Part shown: in pieces, positions 13,801-20,134 of the stretch
Position numbering within the stretch: the stretch's first letter is position 1
How the letters are laid out: each line of letters begins with the position of its first letter
Assembly (NCBI GenBank): GCA_037442205.1
Contig: JBBIQS010000049.1
Location: forward strand, 1-58,367
Source of the DNA: JBBIQS01 sp037442205
GTDB taxonomy: Bacteria; Myxococcota; Myxococcia; Myxococcales; UBA5297
Reading direction: 5' to 3'
DNA length: 58,367 nt
Notes under the pieces: model-generated
The model's input: the letters and a program-made list of their open reading frames with translations, nothing else
Database searches by the model: none
What the model was told of the DNA's origin: nothing
Position numbers and translations under genes: made by a program

Positions 13801-16800
13801 CCTTCGAGCGGGATCTGAACGTCAACCCGAAGAACCTGTATGCCCACGTGAATGCCGCCTCGGTCATCTCGAAGGTCACACTGCCGGGGCAGGCCGGAGC
13901 TCACACCATCAGTTACCAGGGGGCGGCATCGCGAGAGCTCACTCGGCCGGACGCGGTTACCGCGACGATGACCCTGAATCAGTATGGGAACGTCAAATCC
14001 CAGTCCTTGCCGGTGGGGCCGCCGTCGGCCGCCTCCTGGGCGAGCGACCAGATGGGCCAGGCGGTCTGGAACAGCAAGCGAGTCTCACCGGGCGGCCGGG
14101 AAATCGACTACTCGCAGGACGGGCGGTTGCGTTCGACCTCTGTGACATTCTCCAAGGAGCCTGGCGATTCAACCCTCGAGGTCATGGGCCTGAAATCGGG
14201 TCAGAAACTGGTCGATATCCCAAAGCTCGACGACCGCTACGGCCTTCCTTCGACGATTAGCATGAGAGGGGCGAGCGGCCTGGTGACCGTAGGCCTTACC
14301 CCTGACAAGGACGGGCACGGGGACATCGACAATGTCACGGTGGAAGACGCCAGTGGCCAGCTGCAGCTCAAGCAAGTGAAGCGCCGATCGGCCGATGGAG
14401 TGGTCGAGGAGGAGATCGACAGCATCGGGCGAACCCTGGTCTATTCTGTCCCTCATCCGGTTCTTGGACTTCCTCAGCACGTCAAGGTGAGCCATCCCAA
14501 GCCCGACGGAGGGCTGCCGGCAGTCAACCGGGATCTGACCTACGACGGGGCAGGAAGACTCCTCAAAATCGAGGAAAAGGAGACCGGGGCAGGGGAAAGC
14601 TGGGCCTACGACGACTTCGGGCGCGTGCTGGAGAAGACGCACAAGGGGTTCCCCTCCGAGACCTACCGATACAAGTACCGCCCGACCAATAATTCCAAGG
14701 ATTTTTCAGATGTTGCCGACCCCAGCGCCCCGGCGGCCTTCAACGACAAGGCCTTGACGATTGTTGAGGAAAGGCTCGACGGCACCAATCACCTGCGTAC
14801 CCAGTATTTCGCCGACGGCCTGATGGTTGGGGAGACCTACCACTACGGTCTGGCCGACAGCAATAAGAAGGATCAGCTGGCAGTTCGCAAGTACTCCTAC
14901 AAAGACGGGCAGTTGAGGCATTCAGTGGACGAAAGGGGGATTTCCCGCGACTACAGCTATGACACAAATGGGCGGTTGTCTCACGTCGATGCCACCGATC
15001 CCAATGACGCGAATCACACTCCAATAGGAGAATTTCACTGCACCGAGTTTACCGGCGACGGCCAGCCACTTTCCATTACCGGAAAGGATGGACTGGTCAC
15101 CAAGATCGCCTACGACCAGTTGGGGGCGCCGGCGCAATGGGACTATGGCGAGGCAGAGTTGGGCGGCGCCCGGGACGTCGATTCCGTTACTCGCGACAGC
15201 CGCGGCAACGTGGTCAAGCAGACGCTCGGTGCAGCAAAGAAGCACGTCATCAACGTGACCGTCGACGCCTTTGGTCGGGCGAAAATGGTAGCGAGCGACG
15301 CCAACTCTGCCGGCGGAGTGTCCGAGACTCGGACCTTCGACGCCGAAGGGCGTCCCTTGGAGATCACGGATGACGAGACCGGGCTGAGCGACCACTTCGA
15401 ATACAACGACGTGCTGGGTCGGCAGACGCTCCACAAGCGGACGATCTCGACGAAATCGTCGTCGAACGGGGTGACGACGACCCTGACCGAGACCGAGACG
15501 CGCAAATACGTGGACTTCGTTGGAACCACCGACCCGGACACCAAGGCGAACTCGGGCACGGTCGTCACGATCGAAAGGAAGATGGCGGGCCTGTCGGCAG
15601 ACCGGACTGAGAAATCCGAAGTGCTCCTGGACCCCATGGGACGGGTGCTCAAGAGAACGGAGTATGTTCCTGATGCCTCGGGTTCGCTTGATCCGACCAC
15701 GGGGACGACGGCTCTGATTCCCGCCGTTTCGATATACACCTATGACGCTCGCGGACTTCCAAAGTCCGTCAAGGAGCCCGAGGCTCCGATTGCCGATGTC
15801 AGCGGCTCAATTCCTGGGGGCACGAGCGCTCAGTCGCAGGCGCGATACAGCTCGATCGATTATGATGCGATGGGCAATCAGCTGCAGGTGAACCTGTCCG
15901 ACAATACGGTGGTGACGTTTACGCCGGATGCCGCCGGGCAGGTGCTCCGCCAAGAAGGACCTCACCCGGACGAGATCTGGACGTTCCAATACGACCTGTT
16001 CGGCCGGCTCAGCAGCCGCACCTTGGCCCCAGCGTCCGGCAGCCTGGCGACCGGTGGAACATGGAAGAATGAATATTACCCTGCCCAGGGGCTGAAGTCG
16101 GGTCAGGTCCGGCAAACGGACCCCGAACAATACGAGACACTCGCAACCTTTAATGCTCGAGGAAAGCTGCTCAAGCAGGAGGTCAAGGATTCGGGTGGTC
16201 ATCTTACGTCATTGAATTCTCAGGTCACTGAGAATGCATTCGATGGACCGTACCTGACCCGACAGCGCGTCTACGAGGCAAGTGCCAAGACCGTGGTGGA
16301 GCGGAGATTCGACGATCGCGGGCGGGTCCTATACCAAGATGAGAGCTGGTCGAAGGGCACTCTTGCCGAAAGATACGTCACCGACAGCCCGTGGACCAAA
16401 CGGACCGCCGACGTCACACGTACGAGCGAAGTTGGAACTACGCAGCCGACGGTAACGTCGACCTTGATCTCCAGTTATGAAGTCGACTCGTTGGGGAATC
16501 TCATATCCCGGCGAGTGGGTTCGGCGGCGACGCCGGACCGCTGGCTCTATGATGCGGCAGGTTCGCTCATCTGGCAGAAGCTGGCGGCCGCTCCGGAGAC
16601 GAAATTCACCTACGTCGAAGGGCTCTTGACCAATTCGGTTCTCGAGCCCGGTCCGCTCTCGAACGAGCGGACGAGCTACACCTATTATCCCGACCGGCGT
16701 CTTCGGTCGGTCTCCTATCCGTCCGGACGCAGCCGCAGGTACGGCTGGGACCTCCGTGGGCTCTTGGCTCTCGAGACCTACGGCACGGACGCGGAGTCGC

Positions 16801-19550
16801 AGACAACCCGCTACCTCTACGACAGGGGCGGATATCTCGCGTCGGTGACGCAGGCGCTCGGGACGAGTGACGAGGCGAAGACGGACTACCTCCACGGCCC
16901 CCGGGGCGAGACGCTGCAAGTCACTTTGCCCGAGCAGACCACTCCCTTTACCTACGGCTACGACAAGGCTGGGAGGTTGAGCTCCATCGTTGCGCCCACG
17001 GGAAGCCCCATGCCAGAGCGCATCTTCTGGTGGGACTACCTGGGCCGTTCGATCCGGCGCAGCCGCAATGGCGCGGAGTGGACGACTACCTGGAGCGAGG
17101 GAGAGGGGACGACGAAAAACCCCGAGGGAGACATCGCCATTCGGCAGCACGACGGGAGTGGGCGCGTCGTGCACGTGCAGTTCCAGCTGAATTCGAATGC
17201 CGCCGTGGCCAATACGGATCTGACTGCGGCCAGTTGGGCGTTCGACGCCGACGGAAAGCCGTTGAAGGTCGCAGAGACGCACCGGTCTGGCGACGTCGAG
17301 ACTCAATACTCCTACTTCGACACTGGCCTCTTGCAGACGGTCAACCGCACCGGCGCTGGGACGGTGGGGTACACCTATTCTCCGCAGGGGCAGCTGTGGA
17401 CGGTCAGCTCGCCGGCGGGGACGACGACCTACGGCTACGACGCCTTCGGGCGGCTCGGGAGCGTGGGAAACGGAGCGCAGTTCCTGGCGAAGTACACCTG
17501 GGAGCCCGGCGGGGAGCTGGTGCAGAAGATCGAAGGAAACGTCGGCGATCTGATCGAAAGGCGCTGCTATGACGGGCATGGACGGGTCCATCTGCTCGCC
17601 CACGTGACCTCGGACTTTGACTGCAGTGGAGCCACCGGCGCGGCGTTAGGCGCGGTTTCCGCCTATGCGTACGACTACGACGAAAGAGGAAACCGAACCA
17701 AGGAGACCTATTTCGATCAGAAACTGCCGTTCGGAGAGGAGACAAACTATTGGTACGACAAGGCCGATCGTCTGGTCGGAGTGGTTGCTCCCGACAAGAC
17801 GGCGACCTTCTGGAAGCTGCATGGAGATGGCAGCCGCGATGTCGAGCGGAGGTGGACTGTCGGCGGCGCAGTGCCGCCCCTTCTCACCTTCGACTCGGCC
17901 TCCAATCCTTATGATGTGGCTTACGGGTACGACGGCTTGGGCTCGCTCCAGACGCTCACCGGCCCCGGAAGTACCGTGTTGGCACAGTACGTGAGCGATC
18001 GGGCCGGTCGGGTGGTGTCCGAGGACCGGCCGGGATTCCACCGTGCCTATGGATGGGACGTCGACGGGCGCCTGGCCAATGTGACGGTCACTGCGGGGAC
18101 GGCTACCACTTCGGCTTCCTACCTCTATGACGCAGACGGGTTGAGGCATTCGAAGTCAGGGGCGACGAGCGTCGCCTACCTGTGGAGCGCCGGGAAGCTG
18201 CTCGAGGAGCAGCAGGGGCCGGCGTCGGTGCTCTACTCCCACGGTGCCAATGGCGAGGTCATAGGGCTCGGCGGACAGCGCGCTCTCCACGACGCTCTCG
18301 GGAGTACGACCGGCCGCGGTTCAACTCTCTATCGCACGGATGCCTGGGGAAATCAGCAGAGCGACCCTGGCGATGCTTCGCACTGGACGGCGCCGCCGGC
18401 AGCCGGGCCGAGCTTGGGCTTCGGGGCGATGCATTGGGATGCGGATGCCGGGCTCCATTATGCCCAACAGCGGTGGCTTGATTCGGCGACGGGCCGGTGG
18501 CTTACCGAAGACCCGGTGTTCGGCGATACGAAGAATCCCATGTCGCTGAATCTTTGGCTGTATGCCAATGGGAATCCGCTCACGTTCCTAGATCCCACCG
18601 GCGAGCGAGCGCCGACCAGGGAAGAACAGGCATTTCTCGACTTCCTCGAGGCAGGCGCAAACGAAAACTGGAAGGCCTACGCGGACAATTCGCTCAGCTC
18701 GCGGATACGCCAGTTTATCGTCGGGCCAGGCGAGGCGATGAATGCCTCCGTGCTCGAGAGACACGTGAGGGCCCTCCGCGCTGCGATCGAGCGAGCGGCG
18801 GATGGGGAGGCGGTGCTCCCAGAGGCTGTTTCTGCCACTGCGAACGGCATGGTCTCCGTCCGGCTCGCAGGTGGGGGCAAGGCGGATATGTGGCAATTCC
18901 CTGCGTATTTGACTGAGACAGAGGCGCGGGGTCGTCAAATCTTGGCAAACCTTGAAGCGTTGAGCTTCTCGCCGATTTCGGGGCCTTGCCTCTTGTTTAA
19001 GTCTGAGAACGACCAAAATGCCTGCATCGGATCCACTGCAACGGTCTGGGGTGTGTTCGTGGCTGCAGGGCCCACCGTTGGCAAGTTCATAAAGAAGAAA
19101 GTCGCGCCGCGAGCGGAGCCGAAGCCGCTAACGATTGATAGAGGAGTCGAATTCCAGCATGGGGCTCCAACCTTGGCGCGGGTGGAGCCTGCTCCGGCGT
19201 CCGCTAATTCGGGAATTCCAATCCGCGAGAATATCGCTCCCGCTGCGAAGAAGCCGGTGCTTGCGTCATTTGAAGATATTGTAGCGAACCCCCAGGCCCT
19301 GGCCGGCAAGAGTGTCGAGGAGGTTGGGCGGATACTCGGAGCGGACTGGAGTCGGGCTAACTACGGCAAGACAGGCACAGGATGGAAATACACGAAAGGA
19401 GACAAAATGGTCTTCTATCACGAAGGTGGACGACACAAGGGGGCGTATTATGGATTCTCGAGTGGTAAGACCGGAAAAGTGAAAATTGTGGGAGAGGACT
19501 ACGTGCCGCTCCCGGGTGACAAGGCAACGATAATCGACGCAGAGAACTAG
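1887..19550 (+). CDS. Giant Rhs/YD-repeat lipoprotein with Ig-like array and C-terminal toxin-like tip
   Basis: The protein has 5,887 residues from the ATG at 1887, which has GGAGGGG just upstream and overlaps the previous stop. An ATG at 1926 is an alternative. Either start gives a signal peptide ending LLLALAAC (Cys45 or Cys32), followed by Asn-Ser, so an outer-membrane lipoprotein is likely. Order of parts: 15 tandem ~79-residue Ig-like repeats (about 388-1575); more divergent Ig-like domains to ~2150; a Big_5-like domain (~2145-2245); a carboxypeptidase-regulatory-like domain (~2250-2305); Asp/Ala/Gly-rich linkers near 1832-1888, 2705-2743 and 3131-3175; an EF-hand-like DLNGNGIIEDFE at ~3285. 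The Rhs shell runs from ~3673 with many YD repeats and ends in the core GRWLTEDPV...NPLTFLDPTGE (~5522-5573). After it come ~310 residues, with a toxin-like last ~97. The family model is a shell holding a variable toxin; target and release are unknown. Confidence 0.92.
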   Translation: MRRALREAERAPAMKASANWHRAFANGHRPLAWTAAALLLALAACNSRTESSPAQVEKSAAALSLGTAAPTPAASACTNTEPFSPAPGWLLAPVAVAAGSTQQVAISGVQGPALIVLQNGDGLGALQVDRATVLLDGAPLASIDHHKDSLVAAVGVLTGSNSLAVSAAGASGTVRVAVASLATPPCPLISTSAVIPSKAKHDDDHHGKGSGDDRDEESEAKLRKTFKRPDSKALGVVVISQGAIPAGGTVKVNGKEIPGHHHSASGIPEVAAISLLDSNTLEIEAKGRAGASLNVAVLDVDTTAPALAMTAPDDGASVNSQPIAASGTAGPDAISVMVSGVTATLVNSNWSASVPLAAGHNAIAAEAKDFCGNTARVCRDVALAGSDTPKISITGVTAGQLTNQTVAISWTVSDVHPGAAASATLDGAPFANGSVVDSSGKHTLVVSATCPAGGSSTETVTFEIDLIAPAISVTGVSDGMLTNQPVIPVFSATDPNLNAVSAKLDGPNDFASGTTVSSEGDHVLVVTADDKAGNSATQTVNFTVDLTPPVITITGVAEGLLTNQPVTPGFGATDAHTATIELTILDGLAFVPGTTIASDGPHTLEVTAQDGAGNRATQQVHFTLDLIAPVISLTGVNEGDLTNKPVTPIFSATDTHLGQVTATLDGAAFASGTAVSDEGDHVLVVTANDTAGNSSSQTVHFTIDVTQPAISISGVAEGDLKNAAITPVFSATDLHLSTTSATIDGAPFASGTAVSAEGDHVLVVSALDGAGNKSSQTIHFTIDLTAPVISLTGVKEGDLINKPVTPVFSATDTHLGQVTATLDGAAFSSGAAVSAEGDHVLVVTANDKAGNSSSQTVHFTIDLTPPAISVSGVAEGDLKNAAVTPVFDATDLHLASSGATLNGNAFTSGTIVSAEGDYTLVVSASDSAGNKSSQTVHFTIDSTPPVISLTGVKEGDLTNKPVTPVFSATDTHLGQVTATLDGADFASGTTVSAEGDHVLVVTANDTAGNSSSQTVHFTIDLTPPAISVSGVAEGDLKNAAVTPVFDAADLHLASSGATLNGNAFTSGTVVSAEGNYTLVVSASDGAGNKSSQTVHFTIDSTPPVISLTGVKEGDLTNKPVTPVFGATDAHLGQVTATLDGAAFASGTTVSAEGDHVLVVTANDTAGNSSSQTVHFTIDVTPPAISISGVAEGDLKNAAVTPVFSATDLHLTSSGATLDGAPFASGTAVSTEGDHILVVSAADGAGNKSSQTAHFTVDVTPPAISLSGVNEGDLTNKTVTPVFGATDTHLGQVAATLDGVAFASGTAVSAEGDHLLVVTANDKAGNSSSQTAHFTIDVTPPAISVSGVAEGDLKNAAITPVFSATDLHLSSSGATLDGAPFASGTAVSTEGDHILVVSAADGAGNKSSQTVHFTVDLTPPVISLTGVKEGDLTNKAVTPVFSATDLHLNGVSATLDTSAFASGTALSAEGDHVLVVTAADKAGNTASQTVHFTQDFTKPVLALSGAADGEVRNTPATLSFSATDAHLAGVTSTLDSSPISSGATVSADGAHVWIVTASDGAGNSASEQRKFTIDTTPPSLVVQSPQDGSFTKNPTVEVAAQVTDGVSVSSVSAGAVQLLKGTDGIWRATLSLVEGANVATVVAYDGAGNSAQAVFTVYRDSTSPAISLSSPTDGARIGALTTAVVGTLQDASACTVTVNGVATSVSGGSFSADVTLVVGANTVTVSATDSAGNNSTVSRNVRANVTPPTLTLSSPADGLTTSVGTIAVIGTARPADTQDSVVVKVNGSSVPVDASGRFIASVTLQPGANPISVTASDGYGFESQKSVTVSRPGAADAGTPPPTPDASVTPPAADAGSVATPDASITPIPTADAGTAVTPDAASTLPSAPALFVDVPSSGAVLGGQRFAVSGRIQDGTPPFSVTVNGTAASVAGATFSTSVSLPEGDQVLTVQAKDATGRLASAQLSISVDRTAPIISITRPSSSPSVASNSPYRIEGTAGDPHLAGVWVNGSPVAVVADGFSATVPLQVGSNSVRIEARDSAGNTSSTTQVLTLSSLPPAVSFVSPADGSQADGALITVKINVSSSLALSSVNIGTAAATPLGNGEYTAQVPLGLGDNVITASATDQNGATGTASIHVGYLDQSQVPLAVTGVSPEPGAVNLEPSSLISVAFNKPILAGQDLSNAFAVNADGRKLLGGFFVAPGQQTVSFVARGPLPEGARLVVAVSGVQADSGPSQSANFTSDLTVRPPLTRLRGLVVDEELHGLSGVAVTVEETGQSIRTGPDGNFMLFDVPEGLATLRYEGGSQGASASYPTVRRRLYVQAQKDNPDKTLLLYPTDTASAQAVDATQALHLTFGGTTPGLALDLPENSFAFANGTTRGFVTATKIPRHALPVPLEARAAINGLWQVQPAGTWLTGPVAFALPNLTNLPPGRLAMIFAYDRSRSVLARVAIGHVTTDGVSIVTDGPVSASSLEYFGYAGMTEAQSIAVAQAMASSGIGSSGGASPLDGGTGFLVPFWQKKPMWQQLVEMVLPSAHAQYLGGFFAPGTFAFDSAMNNSLPARVHGTVRAPKSSRTKLTRDLPAAIEPYTKHYGPIPASEPAKLELAFTATYEPDALNGQSADKLFVALSAVDPSGRTIAPEKGKEADWKADGTYQNSTVKVTAKLGNPVVELREGTTKITVTATSGTDIATKRLEAKLTRVGIDGGIDAGADAGNGGCDNGDGGDAGCQDAGTADSGIADAGTGVEYDLELRTVYDSEDGTNLDDVVRFQYVGVEVIGPDDQGAVTGESGGYSALLQVDGTEAMGVACAKVPATARTFYRSAPDGGVMQVPGYSTFDSCSVSFGLFPGMPSKADILVDARLLHGALTFVNREGKPLPPVCDIGAKTVRNAQTDEIESISAEDVATTEVHFFRSDNLEVPIAQYTVGGADVQSGCDPTGATLGKVTHGGYTRMHLGPTAPSHRAARQRCRSLEQQGVNNLKAGTEPYYYYQANCKDNRNNFLRLSAGDELVAFAINHATGFAGLTKVRVPAINAVPSGPCQADVDQGKLKFYDQGEVKTLSRCTQQSIGIPANITLFPPEIEVKVARAATEFGVIPPDAKATGPEHLIRTGGAGTTRDSYVRVETRWRVRQEQDAGADAGDGGDGGDGGDAGVDSGSDSGVDGGDGGPKDAGVGPIHDTGDAGLLLEKYCSELPVGMQSSDCLKDDSLLIDVPKGVPPLAGHIVQYTGSVFERAVVEPFDVTPGPMTKALLPGIHVQDSDGGLTVANLAKANYYVHVVGSRFALRDLNGNGIIEDFERDAGVKVPDFTTGEADGGVVGLPLASIQLKDVYRAYERNGALRERFDRSREHEFRVIDIGGDQSGGNLPTVLAHQGQLPDGGIDWDAGTRDLTDAGTPAADEYDTSYQLLGTLLEPPEGNAPKPGTYAVRLGTDEFGIDCKVTVDPLGGALTGDCGGEALADVLTAGDMLYIELFLSGNAENVLYRFNFYGLAPRRDFMGAGSDFTAEQSVVADTSTGAATVPALGRATSQASLAQFFLLPSRFKSGSVSVCTAVDTGLKDCAKDAFLKNAEFLLNSDGTYSLTDNCDPKGKIKCKASRALYQEPEAGVDGARRFRLPLPPELDSMPGSSRQKSPIQLTVVVKDNSAKETPVYMPLGLPRGRFGGFHSAAPGQEQVGGVNVADGHLSFEHEDQSVRVFSETIRFARIYNNQNKEPSPLGTGWTHNWAGFLAEEDFGRYAVVLAGQTYGFPSCTQLPEDALDCQTDKSHSGTLTVSKASTAEPEFVFTSGAGLRYRFDRRARVSKGPARNVWLMTAIDTGYARIDANGKLADGKTNQDGWTVLSYLKDSDLLDTVKRGQVTLQLGYTDVDKSEDTAVPFRFKNAALKGLRYLTSAKLTGNPDVTYKQQRGNLIRAERGGSPKRIWLYEYEEPKANTDSVFAELLRSEMKAAELRLTDPEEKPNPNGIPTEYKQWRATFERDLNVNPKNLYAHVNAASVISKVTLPGQAGAHTISYQGAASRELTRPDAVTATMTLNQYGNVKSQSLPVGPPSAASWASDQMGQAVWNSKRVSPGGREIDYSQDGRLRSTSVTFSKEPGDSTLEVMGLKSGQKLVDIPKLDDRYGLPSTISMRGASGLVTVGLTPDKDGHGDIDNVTVEDASGQLQLKQVKRRSADGVVEEEIDSIGRTLVYSVPHPVLGLPQHVKVSHPKPDGGLPAVNRDLTYDGAGRLLKIEEKETGAGESWAYDDFGRVLEKTHKGFPSETYRYKYRPTNNSKDFSDVADPSAPAAFNDKALTIVEERLDGTNHLRTQYFADGLMVGETYHYGLADSNKKDQLAVRKYSYKDGQLRHSVDERGISRDYSYDTNGRLSHVDATDPNDANHTPIGEFHCTEFTGDGQPLSITGKDGLVTKIAYDQLGAPAQWDYGEAELGGARDVDSVTRDSRGNVVKQTLGAAKKHVINVTVDAFGRAKMVASDANSAGGVSETRTFDAEGRPLEITDDETGLSDHFEYNDVLGRQTLHKRTISTKSSSNGVTTTLTETETRKYVDFVGTTDPDTKANSGTVVTIERKMAGLSADRTEKSEVLLDPMGRVLKRTEYVPDASGSLDPTTGTTALIPAVSIYTYDARGLPKSVKEPEAPIADVSGSIPGGTSAQSQARYSSIDYDAMGNQLQVNLSDNTVVTFTPDAAGQVLRQEGPHPDEIWTFQYDLFGRLSSRTLAPASGSLATGGTWKNEYYPAQGLKSGQVRQTDPEQYETLATFNARGKLLKQEVKDSGGHLTSLNSQVTENAFDGPYLTRQRVYEASAKTVVERRFDDRGRVLYQDESWSKGTLAERYVTDSPWTKRTADVTRTSEVGTTQPTVTSTLISSYEVDSLGNLISRRVGSAATPDRWLYDAAGSLIWQKLAAAPETKFTYVEGLLTNSVLEPGPLSNERTSYTYYPDRRLRSVSYPSGRSRRYGWDLRGLLALETYGTDAESQTTRYLYDRGGYLASVTQALGTSDEAKTDYLHGPRGETLQVTLPEQTTPFTYGYDKAGRLSSIVAPTGSPMPERIFWWDYLGRSIRRSRNGAEWTTTWSEGEGTTKNPEGDIAIRQHDGSGRVVHVQFQLNSNAAVANTDLTAASWAFDADGKPLKVAETHRSGDVETQYSYFDTGLLQTVNRTGAGTVGYTYSPQGQLWTVSSPAGTTTYGYDAFGRLGSVGNGAQFLAKYTWEPGGELVQKIEGNVGDLIERRCYDGHGRVHLLAHVTSDFDCSGATGAALGAVSAYAYDYDERGNRTKETYFDQKLPFGEETNYWYDKADRLVGVVAPDKTATFWKLHGDGSRDVERRWTVGGAVPPLLTFDSASNPYDVAYGYDGLGSLQTLTGPGSTVLAQYVSDRAGRVVSEDRPGFHRAYGWDVDGRLANVTVTAGTATTSASYLYDADGLRHSKSGATSVAYLWSAGKLLEEQQGPASVLYSHGANGEVIGLGGQRALHDALGSTTGRGSTLYRTDAWGNQQSDPGDASHWTAPPAAGPSLGFGAMHWDADAGLHYAQQRWLDSATGRWLTEDPVFGDTKNPMSLNLWLYANGNPLTFLDPTGERAPTREEQAFLDFLEAGANENWKAYADNSLSSRIRQFIVGPGEAMNASVLERHVRALRAAIERAADGEAVLPEAVSATANGMVSVRLAGGGKADMWQFPAYLTETEARGRQILANLEALSFSPISGPCLLFKSENDQNACIGSTATVWGVFVAAGPTVGKFIKKKVAPRAEPKPLTIDRGVEFQHGAPTLARVEPAPASANSGIPIRENIAPAAKKPVLASFEDIVANPQALAGKSVEEVGRILGADWSRANYGKTGTGWKYTKGDKMVFYHEGGRHKGAYYGFSSGKTGKVKIVGEDYVPLPGDKATIIDAEN
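3048..6611 (+). repeat. Tandem array of 15 Ig-like repeat units in the giant lipoprotein
   Basis: An anchor codon in the motif (L/I)(T/S)GV.EG.L.N recurs at 3073, 3313, 3553, 3793, 4030, 4267, 4504, 4741, 4978, 5215, 5452, 5689, 5926, 6163 and 6400. The first three steps are 240 bp and all later ones exactly 237 bp. From 3793 to 6163 two unit types alternate: A (GVKEGDLTNKPVTP...NDTAGNSSSQTVHF) and B (GVAEGDLKNAAVTP...SDGAGNKSSQTVHF). This makes a higher-order repeat of exactly 474 bp, present five times and very similar in DNA sequence. The array should form a long stalk, and it is prone to length change by recombination or to assembly collapse. Confidence 0.95.
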
Positions 19551-19553
19551 TCT

Positions 19554-19904
19554 ATGAGTGAGATAGCTGCCCGGAGACTCTATGAGCTTCTGCGAGATGG
19601 CGTCGAAAGATGCGGTTTCAAGACGCTATCGCTCGGGGATGAGGAGCTCGAATACAACCTCTTTGAAGAATTCGATGTCACGGCCACCTCGTTTCTGCAT
19701 GATGATAGCTTGGCAAGACTCCATGAGGCCGGTTTGCTCAGCACGGAGGCACAGGTTCTCGCTCGTGAAGTACGTGCTGCTTGGATGGAGCTTCAGAAGA
19801 AAGACTGGGAAGTTGCTGAGATTCGGGGGGGGGCAGAGTGGGGGCGCTTGTTTCTCTTGTGTGACGAATTGCTGGAGCATCTACCTGCTCGGGCTCTTGA
19901 TTGA
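19554..19904 (+). CDS. Probable immunity protein for the giant Rhs toxin
   Basis: The 116-residue acidic protein starts 3 bp after the stop of the giant Rhs gene, which is the usual position of the cognate immunity gene. It has no signal peptide or membrane segment, so it would act in the cytoplasm against toxin from sister cells. The sequence is mostly helical in character, with many Glu and Leu residues and a C-terminal ELLEHLPARALD. No known immunity family was recognised, so the call rests on position, size and charge. A run of nine G residues at 19825-19833 encodes Arg-Gly-Gly; slippage there would replace the last ~28 residues. Base composition is more A/T-rich than in surrounding genes, as for the toxin tip. 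Confidence 0.65.
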   Translation: MSEIAARRLYELLRDGVERCGFKTLSLGDEELEYNLFEEFDVTATSFLHDDSLARLHEAGLLSTEAQVLAREVRAAWMELQKKDWEVAEIRGGAEWGRLFLLCDELLEHLPARALD

Positions 19905-20134
19905 GGCGTGTAATGCCCACGTTGCAGGAACTGTACTGCCCACGAGAAGGGAACACGCCGCGACGACGGCCCCGAAGTGCCCACGCGAAGGCCTCACGCC
20001 GCGACCGCGGCACGAGAAGGCGCGAAATGAAGGCGCCGCCGGCAAGAGCAGGGCAGATCGGTGCCGTGGACCAGCCCGCCACGAAGCCTGAGAAGGAGCA
20101 AGCGCCGGGATCAACCGCTGTCCCGGCGCGGAAG
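19905..20134. other. Intergenic spacer with short imperfect direct repeats
   Basis: No gene is visible between the immunity gene and the transposase. The motif TGCCCACG occurs near 19914, 19937 and 19978. The last two begin related ~41-bp units containing CACGCCGCGAC and GAAGG. The region may hold the end of the neighbouring insertion element, but no clear terminal inverted repeat or target duplication was found. Confidence 0.4.
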
